Positions 1-8,110 of a stretch of DNA of 14,581 nucleotides are shown here, piece after piece. Numbering within the stretch: position 1 is the first letter of the stretch; each line of letters starts with the position of its first letter. This stretch comes from Chloromonas sp. AAM2 (Eukaryota > Chlorophyta > Chlorophyceae > Chlamydomonadales > Chlamydomonadaceae): assembly GCA_004335635.1 (NCBI GenBank), contig QAXH01005354.1, positions 1 to 14,581 on the forward strand, given 5' to 3'. The notes beneath the pieces are model-generated. The model saw only the letters and a list, made by a program, of their open reading frames with translations. It was not told the origin of the DNA and made no database searches. Position numbers and translations under genes: made by a program.

Positions 1-507
1 TGTGCCTGAATGCGACTGAATAGCCCTTCGAAATACCGTGACCAATCCTCCAGAGTAAAGTGCCCATGTGCAGTCTGTGTACCTTTATAACCCTTCCAGA
101 AAGATCGTTGTTGTTGTTGTTGTTGTTGTTGTTGACTTTTCGCTTTATGACTCGTATTGATTGACTTTGAGTTTTTTTGTCCCTGAGTTGCGGGACACAT
201 CCCTTGTGCGCATTGCGCGCATCGACACGGATGTAAAAAGACAACAACAACAACAACAACAACACGACAACAGTGCACATACATTGCTTGACAGCTGTAC
301 ATGGCTTGGGCACTACATTTCTCGCAAATGACAACGTAGTGGTTCAAGCGAGTCAGCCCTTGCCAGGAGTGTGATCCATCGCATGCTGTGTTTTGCTGCC
401 TGCATTCAGTGCCACCCTTGGTATGTCATGCTGTGTTCACCGTTGCCCCTCTCCCGCAACCTATCAAATCTCAGCATCTTTTCTCCTCACTGTACCTCTG
501 GTTGCAG
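1..507. other. Left-edge stretch without an assigned exon
   Basis: No exon can be assigned with confidence before position 508. The stretch is probably intron or 5' region of the plus-strand gene that follows, because the exon at 508 begins in mid-codon and needs an upstream exon. It holds two trinucleotide repeats in opposite orientation (107-134 and 241-263), described separately. A possible 11-base exon at 410-420 has an acceptor-like tract before it and GTATGT after it, and its outgoing phase would fit the exon at 508, but it is too small to call from sequence alone. Confidence 0.5.
107..263. repeat. Inverted pair of (GTT)n and (AAC)n microsatellites
   Basis: Positions 107-134 are an uninterrupted GTT repeat of about nine units. 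Positions 241-263 are an uninterrupted ACA/AAC repeat of about seven and a half units. The two are reverse complements and could pair over about 23 bases around a loop of roughly 106 bases. The loop itself holds a small hairpin, TGTCCC at 178-183 pairing with GGGACA at 192-197. No coding frame is apparent. Confidence 0.85.
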
Positions 508-2856
508 GTGACGAGCCACAGGTTCCAGGGGCAGTGCAGGGCAGTGGCGCAGCCTCCAGCCCAACTGAAGCTGAAGACCAGCCCCCTGCAGGGAGCAGTG
601 CAAGCACGCTTCAGACAGCTGCAGAGGTTGCTCCAAGCCAGTCATCAGGTGCTGCGGCTATGGATTGCTAGTCGCACCACATAACTCGGTTTTCCACACT
701 CCCCTGAGAGGTGCCTCCACTGGTTCTGGTCACTAACCAAATTCCAGCCACATTTCCCCTCGCGTGGATGTATATCAATGAAATCTCACACTTGGCTGAC
801 CGCGGTCCTCGCCTCGCATTGCCCACAATTACCCACCCGGTCACCACCGGACGTGTGCTCCCACTGGCCTGTTCAACACTCTGCCTTGTGCAGGTGGCCC
901 TGCCATGTCTCCGGATGACTGCGTCAGTGAAGGCCCATCCCCCGGCTCAGCGGCCGTGAACCGACAGGTGGGTGACCGCTGCCACCTTAGCCTGCTTTGT
1001 TCGCTGCATTCGTTTTTGCTTTCTTACTCAGGGTAGGCCAGGGCGGTACCCATGCTGTCCGTATCCTCTGACGGCTTCTCTGGTGTAAATACGTATGTAT
1101 AGGTGGTCAGGTCGTTCACACCGAGTAGGTGATGCACCTGTCAGGCCAGCCATGTCGCCTGCATAGCGAGTGTCTGGTTGCGCCTGCTTCTGTGGCCCAC
1201 TGCAGCTGTTCGGCGTGTGGGTGAGCTGCGGCTACATGGCACTGGCCAGGCTGGGCGCGCCGTTCCCCGGGGAGGCGCTGCGGCCGGGGTGGGCGTGGGC
1301 GGGGCCGGGCGGCGCAGCGGACGCCATGGGACTCGACGGGTTTGTGCAGGTAGGGGCCGGAACGGGTGTGCTTTGATTCAGCCTGCGAGATGATTGTTTA
1401 TACATAGGGTATACCGCTTGTCACGCCCTGACTGCCAGAAATGCATCACGTCTATCCTCAGTTATCGTCCAGGCCCCACCGCTACACCTTACTTGATAAT
1501 GTGCGCCACAGGCATGTCACTGTGATGCGTCCATTGTGCTTCTCTCCCGCGTGCTCATCCACAGGCCCAGGCGCTTTAACTGTCGCCTGCAACATTTGCA
1601 ACCCAACACTTCTCACTCCCGCTCTGACTTGGCTACACAGAACGCCTTGAGACGATGCATGGAGGAAATGAGCCAAAGAGTTTCCCCGTCCCCGCCACCG
1701 GATACAGCCCCTGCCCCTAAGGCCACCGACTCCCTGATAGCGCTAGGGGAGGGCGGCAATCTACAGGCAGAAAGGGAGACGGAGGCTAAGGTGGCCGCGG
1801 TCACCACAATGGCCACGGAACCGTTTCTGGCTCGCCTGCAGCAGGACAGCGCGCTAGCAAAGCAGTTGGAGCAGGTATGTTCTTCCAGGGCCAAAGCAGT
1901 ATTTTTCTAGAGTTTTCATCGTTTTCCATCGTGCACAGAGAGAATCCTACGGAAACTGGCAATCATTGAATGGGCCATAGTGGGAGGGTGTTCTGGTCCT
2001 AGTGCGCAGAACTAATTGATGCGTGGTGCGAATAGAACGCTTGGGGGCTACCTGTTGTGTGCTTGTGGGAGTCTATGTGCCTGGTCCATGTCCTTCAACA
2101 GCTTGGTGGCTCTCTTACAAACGGCTTCTCCGGTGGCCTTGCATCCCTGATAGGCATCAAAGCGTCTGCACCCAAAAGGCTTCATTGCTGTGCTCAAGTG
2201 CACGCATCCCATACCAGCGCCTCACAGCAATCGTACGTATTCATTGCTGTGCTACACGTGCTGGTTTCAGGAGCGAGAGGCAGCAGCACGCGACTTTCTT
2301 TCCTTTGGCCGGCTCAGAGGCAAGCTGCTGCCTGAGGTCCTCGTCAAGCTGCAGGTACGGGACCATCAGACGGGCTGCTGCATGGGAATGGGCAGGACAC
2401 GACAGACATCTGGCCATCAGCCCTTGTGTCCAGTGAGCATGTACTTGCCAGCTCGGCAGCCAGGGTTGCTGCTCAACTGCACATGTAAGCAGCAGCACCA
2501 GAACCAGCACCAGCATACGACAGCATAAGTGTGTGGCTATAACACTGCGTTGATGACAATCGATGGCACTAACCATTACACTGACAGCACGTTACACCAG
2601 ATGAAGTGCCCACGTGCTTCAACCAGGAGCAAAAGGAACCTGGCAGCCTCTTGGAACTCAGGCGTTGTTGCCTGCTGCTGATGTGCTGGTGTGATTTAGT
2701 CTGGCAAGTGTGTGGCCGCAGGATGAGGATTTGGCCGATACTTCGTCTGCAGTGCGGCTGCTGGTGATGCAGACACAGCTGGTCAGGCGCGTGCTGGCCT
2801 TGGCCCTGAGGCTGCAGGCGCAGCAACAGGCACCCTCACAAACAGAAGAGATCTGA
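508..2856 (+). CDS. Unidentified protein, six 3' exons (5' end missing)
   Basis: I do not recognise this protein. Exons are 508-648, 894-967, 1206-1349, 1641-1874, 2271-2354 and 2722-2856, with stop TGA at 2854-2856. Introns are 245, 238, 291, 396 and 367 bases. Every intron starts with GT and ends with AG, and phases agree at each junction (phase 1 after the first exon, then phase 0). The joined frame has no internal stop over 269 residues. The first two exons give a low-complexity acidic, Ala/Ser/Pro-rich segment. The third has a mildly hydrophobic start (LFGVWVSCGYMALARLG) followed by Gly/Ala/Trp. The fourth to sixth are charged and helix-prone (LARLQQDSALAKQLEQ, EREAAARDFLSFGRL, LVMQTQLVRRVLALALRLQ) and could form coiled coils. 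It converges on the HPT gene. The exon model is well supported by phase and splice sites, but the function is unknown and the start is not in view. Confidence 0.72.
992..1089 (+). mobile_element. Dispersed repeat copy 1, retroelement 3'-end-like (intronic)
   Basis: This segment in the intron 968-1205 resembles 10237-10344 in the same orientation. Shared blocks include a TTTGTTCG tract, CTCAGGGT, CAGGGCGGTA, a GGCTTC near the end and a terminal TGTAA. The similarity stops after TGTAA, as expected for the 3' end of a LINE or SINE whose polyadenylation word lies at its terminus. The family is not identified, and no open reading frame accompanies it. Confidence 0.55.
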
Positions 2857-3755
2857 GGCTGGCCATTCCGCACGTTGTAGCTGTGCACCCTTGGTTTACG
2901 GAACATGCTTGTTGCTTCCGCTCAGACAGGGAAAAGGAAAAGTACCGATTCTCTTGCATAGCTCCAGCTTGCCCGTGTTCAGGGTGGATTTCGGTGGCAT
3001 CCATGTGTGCCCGCTCATGGCTTTGGTGCATGCTGTCTTCTGATGTGGAACCCAGTGTCACACGCCAAGGCTGAGTTTCACGGCGATGATTTTGGGGTAC
3101 GAGAATGCCAATGCATGTCACATCATGTGACGAGGGTGCTGCTGTTTCTGACACTCATCCCATCCATTGCTTTCGTGAAATGATACTGGTGCTGGCGCCG
3201 ACATGCCAAACAAAGTCGATCATTCCACGCTTGAGGTGTGCAGGCTGCTCACTTGTTTTTTGGCGTGGGCATGCTGTCCACTTGCTTCAACCGTTCCAAC
3301 TGATCAGCCAACAGAGGACTTATGGTACCCTGAACGTTATGATTTGTCACGACGTAGGCGCGACCCTTCTTACACTGGTACCCAAGCGAACAAAGCAAAC
3401 ATTTGGTGTTTGCACACTCCGTTGACAGCTACTAGTGAGTTATCAGGACAGACGCCCAGCTGCATTGTTCACCAAGGAATCCAGACTCAGTCCACTTGCA
3501 GACGAGCTGAGCTGAGCTGCTGGACGTGCCCGACATATGACGAAGGTAACCTGGTTGCCACAACACTGGATTTTTCCAGGTTCGGCTTCCATCATGCATG
3601 CGCGCCTCAATACATGCGTGAACTGTCAAGACTGTACACCTTGCAACGCAAACACCACCTGGTACCCTGGATGAGTCAGCTATTACTCGGGATGAGTCAG
3701 AATCAATGCATCTCAGTACCAGCCGCGGCAGCAACAACAACATTTTCAACGTTCG
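2857..3755. other. Gene-poor stretch after the plus-strand gene
   Basis: No exon set can be supported here. The beginning should be 3' UTR of the preceding gene, but no TGTAA word was found on the plus strand until 4359-4363, so the poly(A) site is unclear. An open frame from ATG at 3203 runs to 3808 (201 codons) into the following tandem array. It includes a hydrophilic piece around 3300-3390 (DLWYPERYDLSRRRRDPSYT) that looks more protein-like than its surroundings, but I recognise no family. A second frame from about 3700 is Gln/Asn-rich (YQPRQQQQHFQR) and continues into the 178-bp repeats. These may be exons of an unrecognised gene or decayed mobile-element coding sequence. Confidence 0.4.
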
Positions 3756-4289
3756 AACGTTTCCAACAGCTTCGCTGCAACAACAGCACAACCTTCATAT
3801 GGCCATAACTTCAACCAACCTTCAGACGACCCTGCACTCAGCCAGCCTTGAAATCTTGTTGCCAAACCTCAGGCTGCGGCTCTACTCAACTTGGCCTCCA
3901 AAAAGCTGCATAGCGCTTCCGCCATCAAATTCCAACGTTTCCAACAGCTTCGCTGCAACAGCAGCACAACCTTCATATGGCCATAACTTCAACCAACCTT
4001 CAGACGACCCTGCACTCAGCCAGCCTTGAAATCTTGTTGCCAAACCTCAGGCTGCGGCTCTACTCAACTTGGCCTCCAAAAAGCTGCATAGCGCTTCCGC
4101 CATCAAATTCCAACGGTTCCAACAGCTTCGCTGCAACAGCAGCACAACCTTCATATGGCCATAAGTTCAACCAACCTTCAGACGACCCTGCACTCAGCCA
4201 GCCTTGAAATCTTGTTGCCAAACCTCAGGCTGCGTCTCTACTCAACTTGGCCTCCAAAAAGCTGCATGGCGCTTCCGCCATCAAATTCC
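3756..4289 (+). repeat. Three tandem copies of a 178-bp unit
   Basis: Copies start at 3756, 3934 and 4112 and are each exactly 178 bases (534 in total). They differ at only a few positions, for example GCAACAAC versus GCAACAGC in copy 1, and AACGGTT, ATAAGTT and GCGTCTC changes in copy 3. The low divergence and exact period point to a recent duplication. Because 178 is not a multiple of three, successive copies fall in successive frames. Each junction therefore carries the same roughly 76-codon open frame, ending SDDPALSQP at a TGA. A coding role is not established. Confidence 0.93.
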
Positions 4290-4383
4290 CTTCCCTTCAA
4301 TTGTCAAAGAAGTCAGTTCGGTTGTGTTCATGATTTTAAGTGACAAGTTTTTGACCAATGTAACCTTACTGCAGATAATATGG
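4290..4383. other. Spacer between two tandem arrays, with a TGTAA word
   Basis: A short AT-richer spacer lies between the 178-bp and 37-bp arrays. It contains TGTAA at 4359-4363 on the plus strand. This could be a polyadenylation word for a plus-strand transcript, either the gene ending at 2856 (which would give an unusually long 3' UTR) or an unrecognised transcript covering the 178-bp repeats. Confidence 0.3.
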
Positions 4384-4531
4384 GTCTGCAGGAACTAAGC
4401 ACACTTCCCTGTTCAATTGAGTCTGCAGGAACTAAGCACACTTCCCTGTTCAATTGAGTCTGCAGGAACTAAGCACACTTCCCTGTTCAATTGAGTCTGC
4501 AGGAACTAAGCACACTTCGCTGTTCAAATGA
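4384..4531 (+). repeat. Four tandem copies of a 37-bp unit
   Basis: Copies begin at 4384, 4421, 4458 and 4495 with the unit GTCTGCAGGAACTAAGCACA followed by 17 more bases ending CAATTGA. The first three are identical as read. The fourth has two substitutions (TTCGCTG and CAAATGA). The period is not a multiple of three and stops occur in the frames, so it is a noncoding minisatellite. It starts about 95 bases after the end of the 178-bp array. Confidence 0.95.
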
Positions 4532-5202
4532 TAGAGCGCTTCGGCAGCAAACAGACACGCCCACCTTCAACACAACAGCACAATGTCAGCGATCACAGCC
4601 CTGATGTCACTACATACGCCCACACCCTCTTCCAGGACCAACACACATCAAGTGTGATTGGACCACGTGCATGGCACATGGTAGAAATGCTGACATACGA
4701 CCATACTTAGCAATCAGTAGTGTCAAAGTTCAGACGATGCACCTGAAACCACTTGTTGGTTGGTCAGCCTGGTGTGCTACAGGTGCAACGTGTGGGCAAA
4801 GGACATTTCTAAGTGCGGTGGACGCTTGCAGCAGGCTAAACCTCAACGCAGCTGCATACCTCTCATCTTGCAGTGCTGGGCCATGCAAGCTACAATTGTT
4901 TGGTTGGTCATTCTGTTTGTCTCAACAGAAGGCTGCTCAGATTGGACTGCTCAGCAGAGTCTAGCACATGGCAACCAAGAGAATTACACGTGCTAGCAAT
5001 CCTGTGCAACAGGAAAACCTGATGATGTCAACTGCACTAGCCTTGCCCAAGCATCCAACGCCTTAGCGTCTGAAGCCAGTCATGATCGTGATCATCATTG
5101 GATGGCATTCCCAGATACAGCTGAGTAGATGGGAACGCTCACTCCATGATGCATACATTGCGTTGCGCTGATACTGACCTGCGTCAAAACCTCGTGCTGC
5201 TG
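4532..5202. other. Unassigned stretch before the HPT 3' end
   Basis: Only short open frames are present (up to about 97 codons, at 4671-4964) and none is recognisable. A Cys-containing piece around 4770-4830 (CYRCNVWAKDISKCGG) superficially recalls a zinc knuckle but lacks the standard CX2CX4HX4C spacing, so I do not call it. The right part, from about 4984 to 5202, is the likely 3' UTR of the minus-strand HPT gene. Confidence 0.45.
4984..4988 (-). promoter_or_regulatory. Candidate polyadenylation word TGTAA for HPT
   Basis: TTACA on the plus strand reads TGTAA on the minus strand, 215 bases past the HPT stop codon, a reasonable 3' UTR length for a chlorophyte gene. A second TGTAA overlaps the stop codon itself (5203-5207) and is unlikely to serve. 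Five-base words occur by chance, so this is a candidate only. Confidence 0.4.
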
Positions 5203-6747
5203 TTACAACAGCAGCGGGATGAGCACATACTCGCTGTAGAAGAGCTTCCAGACGTGCATGTAGCAGTCTGAGATGTCCTTGTTGCTGTTGAGGTCCGTTT
5301 TCAGTGCCCGTTGCCACAGCAGCCCAGCGAGCACACAGTGGCCCGCCACACACATCAGGACACGCAGCCCCAAGTTGCCGCCACTCCCGCCGATGAGAGA
5401 CAATGATGCTGGCATCATGGCCCCAAGCCCTGTTGCTGACCCACCACCAGCTGCTATAAGCGGTACTGCTGCTGCTGGTGCTGCTGACCAGAAGTGAGCC
5501 GCGAGGACGGAGTAGGTGACTGCACCAGCGTATGCAGTAGTGAGAATCCAAATGCACGCCCAGAAGACGCGGTGCACGCCCAGACGGACAGTGAGCGTCT
5601 GCACATTTGCACCTCGATCGCCCAGAACGTCTGGGATGTCCTTAAATAAAGCGATTACCACGGAGAAGAGCAGCATGAAGCACACTGTGAAGAGAATGGC
5701 GGGTGTTAGCTGCAGCCCTGAGCTGAGCGTTACTAGGCTGGGTGGTTGCCAAGCGCCTACCACAGCTGCGGCAGCGGGGGCGGCTGAAAGGGCGTGTTGC
5801 ATGTGGAAGAAGAAACCGAGCTGTACTGCCAGTGCACGGACGGCCAGAATGCAGCCGGCTGCTAGTACTGGTGAGCGTTTCCAGCGCATGAAAGGCAGTT
5901 CGATGGAGTAGAGAATGCCCAGCAGCAGGCTGACTACCAGTGTTGCGAGGAGCGGTAGGGAGTTGGACAAGCAGCCGATGCATAGGCCGGCTAGCGCTGT
6001 GCCTGCAGTGATGAGGACGCCTGTTTGCATGCTGAATTCGCCAGAGGCCAGAGGTAGGTATGGTTTGTTGACCTGCGTGTGCACATGCACAGTGTTTGTG
6101 TAACCTGGGCTTACCCTAGGACGAGTGACTGCAGGTTCCGTGCCGAGACAGCACCTCGGGTAGCAGCTGTGCGATTGTTCTTCAATGAGAACCAGGGCAT
6201 GCAATGGGGTTCAAAAGGAGCGTTCGAGACACTACGCACCAACCTTGTCAATGTCGACGTCTGACAGCTGATTGATGCCGACAATGGCGATGTTCATTAG
6301 CAAAGCACTGATTAAGGCCTGCGCCAGGCCTGTGACCGCCACTCCCCATGCTACCGCCGGCTGGCTTTGCACTGCCAACAACGAGATACTCGCCACGGCA
6401 ATAGCAGTTCCGTACATAGTGTGCGGTCGGCAGAATCGCCAGAATGCAGAAGCAAAGGCAGTCGACTGTGAGAATACATTGGGAGCGCTGTGGGCTTCAC
6501 TGGCTGACGCTGCTGAGGGTTGCAGGGATCCATTGAAACGCCAACCAGACGTGAGGCGGGCGGGACAGCGATGATGTCGCTGATGCCCATGGCTCCCATG
6601 GATGGGCTCTGATTGAAATGCAGGTTGTACGCCGTGCATGCTGGCGCATGCTAGTCGCAGGTAGCTCCTCAACGCCAGTGTCGGAGTTGGTGCAGGGATT
6701 GCTGCAGCGCCGATGGCAGCATGCTGGGCTGCAAATCGATTATGCAT
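5203..6747 (-). CDS. VTE2: Homogentisate phytyltransferase, plastid tocopherol synthesis
   Basis: This is a UbiA-family membrane prenyltransferase that condenses homogentisate with phytyl diphosphate to 2-methyl-6-phytylbenzoquinol, the committed step of tocopherol synthesis in the plastid envelope. Exon 1 is 6747-6244 (168 codons) and exon 2 is 6072-5203 (289 codons plus TAA). The intron 6243-6073 is phase 0 and joins ...VDIDK to VNKPYLPLASGEFS. Both Asp-rich motifs are present: NQLSDVDID at residues 159-167 and KDIPDVLGD at 312-320. About nine hydrophobic segments fit the UbiA fold. LASGEFS, rather than the homogentisate solanesyltransferase pattern, and the C-terminal CYMHVWKLFYSEY support HPT. 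Residues 1-100, rich in Ala, Arg, His and Ser, fit a plastid transit peptide. An in-frame TAG sits 12 bases before the chosen ATG. At 457 residues it exceeds the plant enzyme (about 390), through the N-terminus and Ala/Gly-rich loops near residues 263-280 and 363-400. The family call is firm; only the exact start is uncertain. Confidence 0.96.
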
Positions 6748-7661
6748 CGCACTTGTCTACGGCATGCAAACTGGTGGGTTCGCACGGGGCTTGCTCCTCT
6801 GGGGTTCTCACTTGATGATCTTGTGTTAGCAGATCAAGCCACCGGTGGCCCCTTGCCAGTATGAAAGCGTGCATGCGCACATTCCAGCATGAGGATAGAT
6901 ATGGCTCTTCACACCTGCTGTCATCTGGGATCAGTAACGTTCGGCAGTTCAAACGGCATTTTCGAGCGGAACTTCGCGAGACATCCAAGACACAGACACC
7001 TGCACAGCACACAGGTGAAACGCGATGGGAGAGCTACAACGCTTAGAGGGCTGCAGAAATTACGTGCAGTGCGATCATGCCACGCGAGGGCATGAAGAGA
7101 GGCAACAGGTAGAACGACCCTTGGTCAGCCAAGGGTCTTAATTTGAGATACTATACGACCACCCTCTTGCATCAAGACCCTTTGTCCTTTTCAAAACACG
7201 TAAGTGACTCAGTGATCACGTCTCCTGTTTCCCCCTCTGATCTCTGACATGCGCTTGACCTTACACTAAACTCACAGGCCCCCTCTACCACCCACACCTC
7301 AACCGCCTGAAACTGGCGCGTGGGACCCAACTGTGCTGGGCCGCGTCTGAGAGCAAAAGAAGAGCAAGCTGTATATAGGAAAGGAGTAATACAGTGCACA
7401 GTGAGCAAGCTATTGTGAACCTTCAAGTTTGTGTTGCCAATACAAACAGAAATTTGGAACCCGTTGTTAATCCACCCTATTAACGCGAGACGTGCTCCGT
7501 GGTCTAACTATCTGATCATGTAAGCATTCAAAGGTGCCTGTGGCAGCATTTGTGGCCCCGGCATGCCATGTAATCTGCTCTGGCTCACAGTCGACATGTG
7601 GTCAGGACACCAGGCCATGTGCATGCTGGGCTTCAACGTGGCTTGCGACGTGTGCTGATGA
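6748..7661. other. Intergenic spacer, presumed HPT promoter and 5' UTR
   Basis: No exon is supported on either strand. Given the flanking minus-strand genes, this should hold the HPT promoter and 5' UTR. No promoter element can be fixed from sequence alone. A TATATA word near 7371 is more than 600 bases from the ATG and is not convincing. A compact perfect hairpin lies at 7116-7137. Confidence 0.5.
7116..7137. repeat. Short perfect hairpin, 9-bp stem and 4-base loop
   Basis: GACCCTTGG (7116-7124), loop TCAG, then CCAAGGGTC (7129-7137) form a perfect stem. It lies in the spacer upstream of HPT, about 370 bases before its start codon. It could be a structured 5' UTR element, a dyad binding site, or chance. 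Confidence 0.6.
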
Positions 7662-7666
7662 TTACA
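7662..7666 (-). promoter_or_regulatory. Candidate polyadenylation word TGTAA for the ABC1K gene
   Basis: TTACA on the plus strand is TGTAA on the minus strand, about 445 bases past the ABC1K stop codon, and is the first such word found downstream of that stop. If used, the 3' UTR would include the inverted repeat 7715-7829. Confidence 0.4.
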
Positions 7667-7714
7667 AAGGCTGGATTTGACAATCAGGCATGAAAAGATA
7701 ATAAATACAAGAGA

Positions 7715-7829
7715 AAGAAGTTTGCCAGTTCTGGGACAATTCGTGGGACTGGCACTGGACACAATGGTTGCTAGCAGTACTACAGACGTATTCACACAAA
7801 CTTGTTGTCCCAGAACTGGCAAACTTCTT
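7715..7829. repeat. 25-bp perfect inverted repeat around a 65-base loop
   Basis: The left arm 7715-7739 (starting AAGAAGTTTGCCAG) and the right arm 7805-7829 are exact reverse complements. The loop 7740-7804 shows little further pairing. It lies downstream of the ABC1K stop, so a transcript ending near 7662 would fold into a 25-bp hairpin. The alternatives are a very short terminal-inverted-repeat transposon relic or a small-RNA precursor. No target-site duplication is seen beside the arms. Confidence 0.9.
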
Positions 7830-8110
7830 TTTTTTCCACCCAGGCAGCTGGACGGTTCTTTGAGCTCACCACAGCTAAGCCATGCAACAGGAAACTCAAA
7901 GATATACTCTTCGTTCAGTCGCTATAATCTTCAAATCAGTTCTCTGGCGCTACACCTGAATTTCCACTGCATGAAAGATTCAAGTCTTTTCACAAATAAG
8001 TTACTGCAACCGGTCCGAGAGTGCACTGCATCACACCTCCACACACTTTGCTCTGCCGTCCATTCCATTCCTGCACACGTTCACGGCCACAACACAGTCC
8101 TCCTCCCTCG

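Noticed and set aside
107..263. CRISPR-like or tRNA-like structure suggested by repeated short motifs
   Set aside because: The repeats are plain microsatellites with no spacers, and no cloverleaf can be drawn.
410..420. 11-base micro-exon with a pyrimidine-rich acceptor and GTATGT donor
   Set aside because: The phase would fit the exon at 508, but an 11-base exon cannot be supported without transcript evidence.
2605..2690. Possible extra exon starting ATGAAGTGCCCACG after an ACACCAG acceptor
   Set aside because: In the required phase it meets a stop, and no good donor precedes that stop. Joining 2354 directly to 2722 keeps the frame.
4770..4830. Cys-rich peptide resembling a retroelement zinc knuckle
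   Set aside because: The spacing does not fit CX2CX4HX4C and no gag or polymerase similarity surrounds it.
5063..5557. Minus-strand open frame of 164 codons overlapping the HPT C-terminus
   Set aside because: It is a different frame of the strongly conserved HPT exon and shows no domain.
7369..7380. TATATA word as a TATA box for HPT
   Set aside because: It is over 600 bases from the start codon, and six-base AT words are common by chance.
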